A DNA stretch of 64,000 bases from Limnobacter parvus (GTDB lineage Bacteria; Pseudomonadota; Gammaproteobacteria; Burkholderiales; Burkholderiaceae_B). The translations under genes and the position numbers were made by a program. The DNA lies in the NCBI RefSeq assembly GCF_024623725.1, contig NZ_JANKHG010000018.1:389390-453389 (forward strand). The letters are read 5' to 3'. The notes below the pieces were generated by a model, which ran no database searches, was not told where the DNA came from, and worked only from the letters and a program-made list of their open reading frames with translations. Numbering within the stretch: position 1 is the stretch's first letter; each line of letters opens with the position of its first letter. Shown one piece after another: positions 1-8,270 of this stretch.

Positions 1-663
1 GCCCTGCGCGCCGGGCAAGACACACCGCGTGGCCAGCTGCGTGTGAATGCGAGTTTGGGTTTTGGCCGCAAGCATGTGGCCAATGTGGTGTCGGCCTACC
101 ATGCGCAGTTTCCCGCCATGGAAGTGATTCTGGAGCTTACCGACCACCCCATTGATTTGATCGAAGGGGGTTTTGATTTGGCTGTGCGTTTCGGTGAACC
201 GCCCGACCAAAGGCTGATTGCGCAAAAGCTGGCCAGCAACCGGCGCATATTGTGTGCAGCGCCCTCGTATTTGGCCACCGCAGGCGCGTTGAACAACCCG
301 GCTGATTTAACGCGGCACCATTGCCTGGTGATTCGCCAGGAAAATCACACCTTCAACAACTGGCAATTGCGCAATGGCAAACAGGAAACCACGGTGAAAG
401 TACACGGGCCGGTGAGTTCAAATGATGGCGATGTTTCCGTGCAGTGGGCACTGGAAGGCAAGGGCGTGCTGCTGCGTTCTGAATGGGACATTCAGCAAGA
501 ACTGAAAACCGGCGCACTGGTGCGCGTGCTGGGCGACTGGGCTGGCGCGCCAGCCGACATATTCGCTGTGTGCCCTTATGCCAGCCCCATGCCCGCCAAA
601 ACCCGGGAGTTCATAAGGGTTACACGCGAGGTACTGGCCAGCAAGGCGGGCTTGAATGTGTGA
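1..663 (+). CDS. LysR-family transcriptional regulator, 5' end outside window
   Basis: The reading frame is open from base 1, so the gene starts left of the window and the DNA-binding helix-turn-helix is not visible. The 220 visible residues are the effector-binding domain of a LysR regulator, starting in the linker (RGQLRVNASLGFGR). The segment PIDLIEGGFDLAVRFG and the end of the protein closely resemble the LysR regulator at 55020-55916, so the two are paralogues of the same subgroup. LysR proteins usually control a divergent or adjacent gene, but the target here lies outside the window. The downstream toxin-antitoxin pair has its own promoter. Confidence 0.9.
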   Translation, partial: ALRAGQDTPRGQLRVNASLGFGRKHVANVVSAYHAQFPAMEVILELTDHPIDLIEGGFDLAVRFGEPPDQRLIAQKLASNRRILCAAPSYLATAGALNNPADLTRHHCLVIRQENHTFNNWQLRNGKQETTVKVHGPVSSNDGDVSVQWALEGKGVLLRSEWDIQQELKTGALVRVLGDWAGAPADIFAVCPYASPMPAKTREFIRVTREVLASKAGLNV

Positions 664-681
664 TTGCTGAGTGGTGATAGC

Positions 682-700
682 ATTGTGTATAATATACAAT
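682..700. promoter_or_regulatory. Palindromic operator/promoter of fitAB
   Basis: ATTGTGTATAATATACAAT is a 19-bp near-perfect palindrome with one mismatched pair. It contains a TATAAT-type -10 box and lies 30 bases before the antitoxin start. Ribbon-helix-helix antitoxins such as FitA bind inverted repeats over their own promoter, so autorepression here is likely (inference). Confidence 0.6.
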
Positions 701-730
701 CAATGATGTCATTAATCAAGAGGTGAAGTC

Positions 731-985
731 ATGAGGACAGTCACTGTTAGAAATCTTCCCGAAGAGGTTCATCGCGCTCTTCGTGTTCGCGCTGCCCAGC
801 ATGGTCGCAGTACTGAAGCGGAAATTCGCGCCATTCTTCAGTCCACGGTGTGTCCGCCTGAACGTATCCGTTTGGGAACAGCCTTGGCAGAGTTGGCCCG
901 TAAAAGCGGTTTGACAAATGATGAAGCGGCGGCAATGGAAAAAACGCGAGACAAGTCAGCAGCCGAGCCTTTGAGGTTTGAATGA
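731..985 (+). CDS. fitA: FitA-like ribbon-helix-helix antitoxin
   Basis: This 84-residue protein has an N-terminal ribbon-helix-helix segment (TVTVRNLPEEVHRALRVRA, residues 3-21) followed by HGRSTEAEIRAIL, the typical FitA/VapB antitoxin pattern. The antitoxin should bind the toxin active site with its C-terminus and repress the operon through the palindrome just upstream. A ribosome-binding site (AGAGGTGA) precedes the ATG. The stop overlaps the toxin start by four bases (ATGA), indicating translational coupling. The assignment is firm at family level; the name fitA follows the resemblance to the FitAB pair. Confidence 0.85.
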   Translation: MRTVTVRNLPEEVHRALRVRAAQHGRSTEAEIRAILQSTVCPPERIRLGTALAELARKSGLTNDEAAAMEKTRDKSAAEPLRFE

Positions 986-1401
986 TCTTGCTCGACACCA
1001 ATGTTGTTTCTGAAACCATGAGGGTCCAACCCAACCCCGCTGTGATTGAGTGGCTCGACAAACAAGCTGCCGACACGCTTTACTTGAGCAGCATCACTTT
1101 GGCCGAACTTCGGTTTGGAATCGGTGTTTTGTCGGCAGGTCGGCGCAAGAACGAGCTGAACCAAATTTTAAATGGCATTGTGGATATGTTTGCTGGCCGT
1201 ATTCTGGCGTTTGACGCTGATGCCGCTCTGCATCATTCCGACCTGGCTGTCGCGGCGCGCGCAGCTGGAAGGGGCTTTCCAACTCCCGATGGTTATATCG
1301 CGGCCATTGCAAAATCGCACAATTTCGCAGTGGCCACGCGGGATGAGGCACCTTTTAAAGCTGCAGGGTTGAACGTGGTCAACCCTTGGCATGTCCAATA
1401 G
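982..1401 (+). CDS. fitB: FitB-like PIN-domain toxin
   Basis: A 139-residue PIN-domain ribonuclease of the VapC/FitB type. The acidic metal-binding residues are present: Asp5 in LLDTNVVSE, Glu42 in LAELRFGI, Asp103 in TPDGYIAA and Asp121 in ATRDEAPF. Length and motif spacing match intact FitB/VapC toxins, so the toxin looks functional. Family members cleave RNA and are neutralised by the cognate antitoxin encoded immediately upstream with a four-base overlap. It is transcribed towards the convergent DUF748 gene and ends 2 bases from it. Confidence 0.87.
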   Translation: MILLDTNVVSETMRVQPNPAVIEWLDKQAADTLYLSSITLAELRFGIGVLSAGRRKNELNQILNGIVDMFAGRILAFDADAALHHSDLAVAARAAGRGFPTPDGYIAAIAKSHNFAVATRDEAPFKAAGLNVVNPWHVQ

Positions 1402-1403
1402 TT

Positions 1404-4400
1404 TTATTTATTAACAGCCACTCCGAGCTCCATCGGCACGGTTTTCTCTTCAGTGGCCTTGGTTTCTTTAGGTGAGTCCACCTTCAGCCGTTCAGCCGAC
1501 ACGCCGGTTGCAGCCAAGGCCTTGCTGATCAAATCTTGCCGTTGTGTGGCCAGGGCCTGCAATTGCGCGGGGGTTACTTCCTCAGCATCTTGCAGCTTTT
1601 GCGTTAGTACGGCGTAAAAGTTTTTGCCCTTTAGTGTATTTATTTCTGCGGCGCTTAGCTCGCGGGTGTCCTTGAACAAACTTGTAATTTGCCCCAAAGC
1701 TTTGCCAGCCAAGCCTTGTTCCAGCTCACCGGGGTTGGCCGTTCTAAAGCCGCTTTTCAATGAAGCCAACTCACCGCCGCCGAAGCGCTTTTCAAACAGG
1801 TCTTCAATGGCTTTCTGTGTGCTTTCACCGTTCATGGCCAAGGGGCCAGGGTCTTCATTGGCCTGCAATTTCTCGCCTGCTTGCTGGGCTACAGCGCGAC
1901 GCATTTGCAGGTTTTGAATGGCTGTTTTGTCAGCTGGTGCCCAGGTGCCCTGCACGGTCAGTGCAAGGTTGGGGCGGGTGGTCAGTGCTTCACCCAGCTT
2001 TTTCAGGCTTTCACGTTGTGAAGGGCTTAGCGTGTTGGCACCAGGGTTGAACGCAACTTTGCCAATTTCCTCGCCAGCACTGCCCCCGAACAAAGCACCC
2101 AGTGCGCGGAAGGGTGCAGTTACAATTTTGGTCAGCACATTGCCAATTGTTTTCCACACAATATCGCCAAAGCTGAACTGTGGGTCGTTCAAATTGCCGG
2201 TAATGGGTAAGCCCAAATCGATGCGCCCATTGCTGTCTTCCAGTATGGCCACCGCAAGTTCCAGAGGCAGGTCGCGGCCTTGCGGGCTTTGCACGCGTTC
2301 GCCCAATTTCAGTTTGTCCACGATCACCTGGTTCGTGCTGTTTAGTTGTTGATTGTCGATTTTGTAATTCAGGTTCAGTGACAATTTGCCAGCTTCAATT
2401 TTACGGTTCGCAAACGTGCCGGAATATGCGGTCAGGTTACTCATTTCGACGTTGGTGAATTTCACTGCAATGTCCATGAATGCAGTGGGGTCGAGCAGGT
2501 TCAGCGAACCCTTGGCATCGGCTTCGCCATATTCATCCACCGCGCCTTTCAACACCAGTTCACCGCGCGCACCGGGCTTGTTCGACAAACCATTTACTAC
2601 ACCTTCCAGGCTGTGAATGCGTGTGCCGAACGGAATGAACAGTGACTCATCCGCGAAATCCAGCTCGCTGTTGGCAAGGTTGAAGCGATCAATTTTCACT
2701 GCAAAAGCCGGGGACGTGGCCGCAGGTTTTTCAGAAGGTACTGTGCTGGATTTTGGTTCTTCCTCGTTCACTAGAATTCGGCTGATGTTGGTGGATTTGT
2801 CTTTCGCAATCAGCAGCGCTGTGTCCAAACCATCCAGTGTCAGGCGCTGAATATTCACACCCTTTGCACTGGCTGTGAAGCCCGGGGTGGACAGCCTGTT
2901 GAATTGCAGAAACGACTTTTTGTTACCTGCCTCATTCAGGCGCAAACTGGCCACAGTCAGGCTACCTGCATAGCCTTGTTCCTTGGCGTTGTAAGTGGCT
3001 TTGCCCTTGGTGCTAACCGTGCCTGCTGCAAGGTCCAGTTTTGCAAACTGACTTATGAAAGGCTGCGCAAGTTTCAAAGACAATTCGTTAACTTCCACAT
3101 TCAATTGCGTGGCTGCGGTGGCGGGCGTTAAATCGCCATTTACCGCAATGCGGCCGCCGCTTTGAATGTCCAGGCTGGCTTTCAGGGGCAGGGCCTTGTT
3201 CAGGTTCTGGGTCACTCCGCTGGTGGACACGGCAATGTTGTTCAAACCAATGCTCAACGTTGGCTTCATCGATTCGTCGGCAATTGCTGCGTTAATGCCG
3301 GAAACTGCAACCGTATTCACGGCATAGGTCCAGGGTTTGGCGGGCTCATCGGCCTCTTTGGCCTTCGGTTCTGCTGCCGGTTTTGCAGTTGGAATCCAGT
3401 CGTTGATCGCCGCCATCAGGTCTAGTTCGCCCTGTGCATTGCGTTTCACATTCACCTGCCCACCTTTCACGGTGGCGCTGTTTACTTCAGCATGTTGCTT
3501 GGCAAGGTCAACAGTAATCGGCCCTACTTCAATGGCGTTCAGGGCGAGGGCTTTGGCTTTGTTGGCGTGGCTCATTTGCAAACCGGCCAACACAATACCT
3601 GCCAGTTCGGCCTTGTTGGCTTGCAAATCAAAACTGCCATTGTTGATGTTCAACTTGGCAAACTGCGCTGAAGCCGATTGCCCTTGTTGCTTGGCCGCAA
3701 TGGCGAAATCGCGCACCTCTGCGTTCACATTGTTGATCAATACTTTTAGCTGCGACGCTTCGCTGCTATTGGCGGTGGGCTCGGCTGCGGGTTGAGCCAT
3801 GGGCTCGGCCAGGTTCACATCAAAATTCAGCGACAGGTCGGCAGTGCCAGCCGGTGGGGCGGTGGGCAACAGCGGTTGTAGAAGCGGTTCCAGTTTGGCA
3901 ATGTTCAAGCCGATTAGCGACATTTCACCCACCACTGAGGGGTCGGCCAACTGAATTTGAGCGCGCAACTTTAGCTCGGCGTCCAGGCCGGTTACCGCGT
4001 TCAAAATAAAAGCGCCGTCGGTTTCAGAACGCGTGGCCAGGTCGCGCAGTTCAAGGTTTAATGGTTCTAAGCGGGTTTTAAGGCCATCGGGTTTGCGGCG
4101 GTCATGAAAGTCGATAACCGCGTCGGAAATAATCAACTGACTGAGCAAAAATGCTGGCGGCTCGGTGTTGTCTTCAGGCTCGGGCTCATCGTTTTTAAAA
4201 GCGTCCATTAGGGCGCTGAAGTTGTGCCGGCCTTCCGGCAGCAGCGCAACATTCATATTCAGGTTTTTCAGGTCGATTTGGTCTAATGCGATCAAACCTT
4301 TGAACAGGTCAGTGCCGGAAATGTCCAGGTACAACTGGTCGAACGCTACAAGCGGTTCGCCTTCGGGCGTGCTCAGGTTCAGGTTGGGCACGCTCAGCGT

Positions 4401-4586
4401 TAATGTGAAGGGGTTCAGTTCAGGCAGACCCATTTTTAACACATGGCCTGAACGTTCAAGTACCTGCTTTTCGGCTTGCCAGTGAACCAGGCGCGGCAGG
4501 CCCGCCCAAGCGAACAAATAAAACAAAACAATGACAAGAAGCGGAATAATCAGCGCTTTTGAGCGAAGAATAGCGGCGAATTTCAT
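1404..4586 (-). CDS. DUF748 (AsmA-like) envelope protein
   Basis: This 1060-residue protein has one N-terminal membrane anchor (about residues 12-30) followed by a large periplasmic region rich in short beta repeats. The N-terminal pattern (NPFTLTLSVPNLNLSTPEGE, then IISDAVIDFHDRR) is typical of DUF748 proteins, which are related to AsmA. Residues around 850-930 (SPSQRESLKKLGEALTTRP onward) resemble an OmpA-like segment. AsmA-type proteins are linked to outer-membrane lipid or protein homeostasis, but the exact role of DUF748 proteins is not established. It is transcribed alone, convergent with fitB. Confidence 0.85.
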   Translation of the reverse strand: MKFAAILRSKALIIPLLVIVLFYLFAWAGLPRLVHWQAEKQVLERSGHVLKMGLPELNPFTLTLSVPNLNLSTPEGEPLVAFDQLYLDISGTDLFKGLIALDQIDLKNLNMNVALLPEGRHNFSALMDAFKNDEPEPEDNTEPPAFLLSQLIISDAVIDFHDRRKPDGLKTRLEPLNLELRDLATRSETDGAFILNAVTGLDAELKLRAQIQLADPSVVGEMSLIGLNIAKLEPLLQPLLPTAPPAGTADLSLNFDVNLAEPMAQPAAEPTANSSEASQLKVLINNVNAEVRDFAIAAKQQGQSASAQFAKLNINNGSFDLQANKAELAGIVLAGLQMSHANKAKALALNAIEVGPITVDLAKQHAEVNSATVKGGQVNVKRNAQGELDLMAAINDWIPTAKPAAEPKAKEADEPAKPWTYAVNTVAVSGINAAIADESMKPTLSIGLNNIAVSTSGVTQNLNKALPLKASLDIQSGGRIAVNGDLTPATAATQLNVEVNELSLKLAQPFISQFAKLDLAAGTVSTKGKATYNAKEQGYAGSLTVASLRLNEAGNKKSFLQFNRLSTPGFTASAKGVNIQRLTLDGLDTALLIAKDKSTNISRILVNEEEPKSSTVPSEKPAATSPAFAVKIDRFNLANSELDFADESLFIPFGTRIHSLEGVVNGLSNKPGARGELVLKGAVDEYGEADAKGSLNLLDPTAFMDIAVKFTNVEMSNLTAYSGTFANRKIEAGKLSLNLNYKIDNQQLNSTNQVIVDKLKLGERVQSPQGRDLPLELAVAILEDSNGRIDLGLPITGNLNDPQFSFGDIVWKTIGNVLTKIVTAPFRALGALFGGSAGEEIGKVAFNPGANTLSPSQRESLKKLGEALTTRPNLALTVQGTWAPADKTAIQNLQMRRAVAQQAGEKLQANEDPGPLAMNGESTQKAIEDLFEKRFGGGELASLKSGFRTANPGELEQGLAGKALGQITSLFKDTRELSAAEINTLKGKNFYAVLTQKLQDAEEVTPAQLQALATQRQDLISKALAATGVSAERLKVDSPKETKATEEKTVPMELGVAVNK

Positions 4587-4664
4587 TTTTATAGCAACAG
4601 TACGGTGGATATATACCTCCAGTATCCTAGATACGGGCGCTGGTGTACACTAACGCCTTCCTGC

Positions 4665-4740
4665 GCGGCTGTAGCTCAGTGGATAGAGTATTGGCCTCCG
4701 AAGCCAAGGGTCGTGGGTTCGATCCCCGCCAGCCGCGCCA
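4665..4740 (+). tRNA. tRNA-Arg (anticodon CCG)
   Basis: A complete 76-base cloverleaf: acceptor stem GCGGCTG/CAGCCGC, T8, D-arm TAGCTCAGTGGATAGAGTA, anticodon stem TTGGC/GCCAA around loop CTCCGAA, T-arm with GGTTCGATC, discriminator G and an encoded CCA. The anticodon CCG reads the Arg codon CGG. It stands alone between the divergent DUF748 gene and the convergent ovoA. Confidence 0.97.
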
Positions 4741-4757
4741 CTGATCAATTCAATGGT

Positions 4758-6914
4758 TCACTCATTGCGCTTCCACATCGTCAGTTCACTCAAGGTGTAC
4801 TGGTGTTTGCGTCGCGTTTCGCGAATTACGAAAGGCACAGGCTGTGGCCCTTCCACCAACGTGAACTGTTCACCCAGAATGTCTTTCAAGCCATCCAGGG
4901 TGCCATACGATTCACCATCCTTTTTGAATCCGCCTATCCATTCCTCGCGCTTGGTGTATTCCTCCATCCAAGTGTAGGGCGATGCAAGCACCAGCAGTCC
5001 ACCGGGATTCAGGCGGCTGGCAATTTCATTCAAGAAGCGGCGGGGCGCATACAGCCTGTCGATCAGGTTGGCCGCCAGAACCAGGTCAAAGCCAGTGTGA
5101 ATGTCTTTCAGGTTGCAGGCATCGCCTTGCCAAAACTCCACTTTGCCGGCTGTGTCGGCAAGGCCAAGATTATCCAGCCTGCGCTCGTAATAATTCAGAA
5201 GTTCGCCTTCGTCTGGCAAGGTGTAACGAATGGTGCCTGTTTCTTTCAGGCGAATGCCGACCTGAATCAATAAGGTTGAGAAATCAATGCCAATCACCTT
5301 GTTGAACACGCGGGCCAATTCAAGGCTGGAGCGTCCAGTGGCGCAACCCAGGTCGAGTGCTTTGCCAAGCAGGCCGTTGCCATGTTTTTGGTGGGCAGCA
5401 ATCGCCAAATCAGCCATCGCCTTGGCGAAGTTGGGCACACCCAATGGCGAGTCGCCATAATGGAATTCGGCGTACTGCGACACCAAGGCGTCATTTTCAT
5501 AGGTCGACAACGGGTTGGTGGCCGGTGTGTCGGTGACTACATAGCGAAACCCGGCATGCTGAAAAAAGTGTTTTCGAAATGCGTAGCGCGAGGCATGGCG
5601 GCTTTCATTGCCGCATGAAATCCAACTGCCGCCCTTGATGATGTTGTGGCGATTGTCAAAAGTAGGGCTGGTGAAATCGTCGTAAATCGGGTGCACATCA
5701 AAACCATCGAACGGGTAGGTGGGCGTTTCACACCATTGCCACACATTGCCAACTACATCGAACAACTCGCCGTGCGCAAAGTGGTTCACCGGGCAGCTCG
5801 ATGCCCAATAATCCAGGTGCAAATTCGCATTGGCGCGCGTGTTGCTCGGTACTTCGGCAAGCTGCGCATGATCGTAAATGCGGTTCCATTCATCCTCAGT
5901 GGGCAAGCGCACCGGCTGGCCGGTTTGTTCGGCTTTCCAGCAGCAGAAGGCCCGCGACTCGTGGTAATTCGTTTCCACGGGCCAGTTCCAGGGCATGGGC
6001 ACTTCTTCAGCCAGCAATCGGAGTTTCCAGCCACCTTGCACGGTGTTGTCGGGTACCCAGAAGGTGGGGTGCGTCGCTTTGGTGAATTCTTTCCAGCCTG
6101 CGCCTTCGCCGTCCCAATACTGATTGTTGGTGTAGCCACCCGCATTGATAAATTCCAGAAACTCGCTGTTGCTGACCAAATGGCGAGCGGTTTGAAACGC
6201 AGGTACATCGGCCTCGTGGCGACCGTACTCATTGTCCCAGCCATAGATGGGTTCGGTTAACGTACGCCCCAACACCACGCGGCCCGCAGGAATATTAACC
6301 AGGGTGTTCGCCGGCGCAACGCCCGTGCTTCGGCAAGGTTGCCAGGCTGGGTGTGGCTTCACATAGTGCAAGGCATGCTGGCGCATTAATACCGACGAGG
6401 TTTCAAGGTGAATGTGTTCATGCTCAATACCCATTACCACGGCCCAAAACGGGTCGTTCCAGCCAATCGGCAAGGTGAAGGGCGTGTTGCGAATTACGTT
6501 GTCGATCACCTCGCGCGCCTTGTGGCGGTATGCGCGTACTTCGTCCACGGTGGGCCAGTCGTAGCGCGCATCGTCCAGGTCGTCCCAACTCATTTCATCC
6601 ACACCCACAGCAAACATCGATTCCAGGCGCGGGTCGATGCGCTTGTCGATCAGGCCGGTCAACATGAATTTGTTGATGAAGAAGGTGGCTGTGTGCCCCA
6701 GGTAAAAAATCAGCGGGTGCCGCAGGTTGATTGGCTTTTTGTAATAGGCCTCGTCGCAGGTCAGTAGCTCAAACAGCGATTCATACCGATCAAAGCTTGC
6801 GTGAAAGTACTGCAACAGCTCGCCGCGTTTGGATTCAATGTCGCTGCCCGCCAGAAAAGGTGTGCGCAGGAAGTGCTCGCTTTGGGCGGGCATGTGTTGT
6901 AGTCGGGTATTCAT
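4758..6914 (-). CDS. ovoA: OvoA: 5-histidylcysteine sulfoxide synthase / 4-mercaptohistidine N-methyltransferase
   Basis: This 718-residue bifunctional enzyme makes ovothiol A, a thiol-histidine antioxidant. The N-terminal half has a DinB-like iron site with HX3HXE at His165, His169 and Glu171 (HEHIHLE), followed by a formylglycine-generating-enzyme-like domain (about 205-450, with RLPTEDEWNRIYDHAQ and GGSWISCGNESRHASR). This half couples cysteine to histidine using Fe(II) and oxygen. The C-terminal half (about 490-718) is a SAM-dependent methyltransferase with motif I LDLGCATGRSSLEL. The fusion and length distinguish OvoA from EgtB, which lacks the methyltransferase. A separate PLP-dependent sulfoxide lyase is expected but is not in the window. 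The gene is monocistronic. Confidence 0.93.
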   Translation of the reverse strand: MNTRLQHMPAQSEHFLRTPFLAGSDIESKRGELLQYFHASFDRYESLFELLTCDEAYYKKPINLRHPLIFYLGHTATFFINKFMLTGLIDKRIDPRLESMFAVGVDEMSWDDLDDARYDWPTVDEVRAYRHKAREVIDNVIRNTPFTLPIGWNDPFWAVVMGIEHEHIHLETSSVLMRQHALHYVKPHPAWQPCRSTGVAPANTLVNIPAGRVVLGRTLTEPIYGWDNEYGRHEADVPAFQTARHLVSNSEFLEFINAGGYTNNQYWDGEGAGWKEFTKATHPTFWVPDNTVQGGWKLRLLAEEVPMPWNWPVETNYHESRAFCCWKAEQTGQPVRLPTEDEWNRIYDHAQLAEVPSNTRANANLHLDYWASSCPVNHFAHGELFDVVGNVWQWCETPTYPFDGFDVHPIYDDFTSPTFDNRHNIIKGGSWISCGNESRHASRYAFRKHFFQHAGFRYVVTDTPATNPLSTYENDALVSQYAEFHYGDSPLGVPNFAKAMADLAIAAHQKHGNGLLGKALDLGCATGRSSLELARVFNKVIGIDFSTLLIQVGIRLKETGTIRYTLPDEGELLNYYERRLDNLGLADTAGKVEFWQGDACNLKDIHTGFDLVLAANLIDRLYAPRRFLNEIASRLNPGGLLVLASPYTWMEEYTKREEWIGGFKKDGESYGTLDGLKDILGEQFTLVEGPQPVPFVIRETRRKHQYTLSELTMWKRNE

Positions 6915-7592
6915 TGGGGCAGACCTGCGATGCTTCAGAATATAGTTAGTGTAATAACATACTTTATGAATGTTACGCAGTATCTACAGTCATTTAATAA
7001 ATTGAAACACGCTGCCACGCCGTGTGCCCTTACCTCTACTTAGCGATCCAATTCACGGTTTTTTGACAGGGCCTGTGCCTGCGGCTTGATATTTTTCCGG
7101 GGCAATAAACCCCCGCGGTGAATGGCGATTGCTATTCCAGTGGCTAGACGAATTAGAAAGTTTGGCGATATTCACAAACTGGTGCCCATGTGATTCAACG
7201 CAGTTTGTCGAATTTATATCTTTTGCATTGGCTTCTGAACTGATCTTTTGCGTCACCCCTCAAATGCGGGGATGTGCATATTTGTTTGTTGGCTAAAACA
7301 AGTATTTATGGGGGGTTCAAGGCATTGTTTGTTAATTAAGCAGAGGTAGTTTGGGTCGATTGCTTGCCTTGGAATACTGGGTAATTTACATTCTAAAACG
7401 ACTGTGAATTTGTGTTTCAACGCCACGCTGCTGTTAGGGCATGCGGTGGCCATGGTGTATCAAGAAAATGAGTTCAAGGTGCTGATTACGCCACACTCAA
7501 TCGCCAAGTTGTACAAAGGGCTCCGTCGGTCGGGTAGTGCTCGGGGTGATGTTCGGATAAATGGATATCGCAGTTATTCTTCGACAAATTTA
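6915..7592. other. Gene-poor AT-rich stretch upstream of the cassette array
   Basis: About 680 bases with no convincing gene. The minus strand at about 7060-7150 can encode RHSPRGFIAPEKY, which resembles the C-terminal end of IS3-family transposases (R-H-S-x-x-G-x-x-x-P-x-x-Y), so a decayed insertion sequence may lie here; this is weak. An open plus frame from 7404 runs into the GIY-YIG gene, but its first 68 residues look unlike any domain I know and are probably not translated. No integron integrase gene is present on either strand. Confidence 0.4.
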
Positions 7593-7599
7593 GTTAGGC
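7593..7599 (+). other. Integron core site GTTAGGC (left end of cassette array)
   Basis: GTTAGGC followed by AAAC lies 9 bases before the GIY-YIG start codon, the position of the crossover site at the start of an integron cassette. It fits the core consensus GTTRRRY. No matching R'' box or hairpin partner is evident upstream, so this could be the recombination core of a decayed attI site rather than a complete attC. Confidence 0.45.
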
Positions 7600-7607
7600 A
7601 AACCAGC

Positions 7608-8184
7608 ATGGCCCAAAATCCGTTCTACGTTTATGCACTTAAAGACCCAACAGAAAAGCCATCTAAGCCTTTCTATATCGGTAAAGGAACGGGTAATCGT
7701 GCTTGGGAACATCACACAAAAATTGATGAATCAGAAAAAAGCTCGGTAATTAAAAAAATACAAGAATCGAGACACGAAGTGATACACACAATAATTGCTG
7801 ATAACTTAACGGAGCAGCAAGCTTTAAAAATTGAAGCAGAGTTAATTTCAGCGTTCGGAATTCGTTCTCAGGGTGGATTATTAACAAATAAAGTTCGTCC
7901 GAACACAGAGAATATTAGCCAAAAAAATAAAAGCAAACATCCCTGACGGGTGTTATGAAAAAGCTCAAATGGCGCTTGAGCTCATGAAGTCCGCCGTAAT
8001 GGAGCTAGCCAAGGCAAACCCGCACGGAATTTCAAACTCGGATGCCGCAAAATATCTTGGCCTACAGTCAGACTATGGTGGTGGTTCAAAAGACTATCTG
8101 AGCTACAGCATTATTGGTTTACTAATGAAGGAAGGTCGGTTAACACGAACAGCCGACCGAAAGCATATTGCAACAGGTGAATAG
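7608..8184 (+). pseudogene. GIY-YIG nuclease-domain protein, frameshifted in an A7 run
   Basis: The ATG at 7608 gives 112 residues with FYVYALKDP and FYIGKGTGNRAWEHH, the two halves of a GIY-YIG nuclease motif (LEM-3-like group), ending at 7946. A second open stretch in another frame (7969-8184 as ATG-initiated, open back to 7885) encodes PHGISNSDAAKYLGLQSDYGGGSKDYLSY, which from memory is the C-terminal domain usually fused to this nuclease. The frames join if one A is removed from the run at 7921-7927, giving SQKIKANIPDGCYEKAQMA across the junction. It may be a true pseudogene, a sequencing error or a transcriptional-slippage gene. Codon use is AT-rich compared with the neighbours. Confidence 0.72.
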
Positions 8185-8187
8185 TTC

Positions 8188-8264
8188 GCCTAACAATGCG
8201 CTCAAATCGCTCGCTTCGCTCACTGGGACTGGCTAAAGCCAGCCCCTTAGCTTAAACGTTAGGT
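8188..8264 (+). other. attC recombination site 1
   Basis: The site runs from the R'' box GCCTAAC (8188-8194) to the R' box GTTAGGT (8258-8264), 77 bases. Inside is a stem-loop with arms CTGGCT and AGCCAG around 8230-8242. It begins 3 bases after the GIY-YIG stop codon and ends 6 bases before the next start codon, the arrangement expected of an integron cassette boundary. Confidence 0.75.
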
Positions 8265-8270
8265 CGCGCA

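Noticed and set aside
7404..7607. N-terminal extension of the GIY-YIG gene from an in-frame start at 7404.
   Set aside because: The 68 extra residues look like no domain and span the GTTAGGC core; the ATG at 7608 directly begins the nuclease domain.
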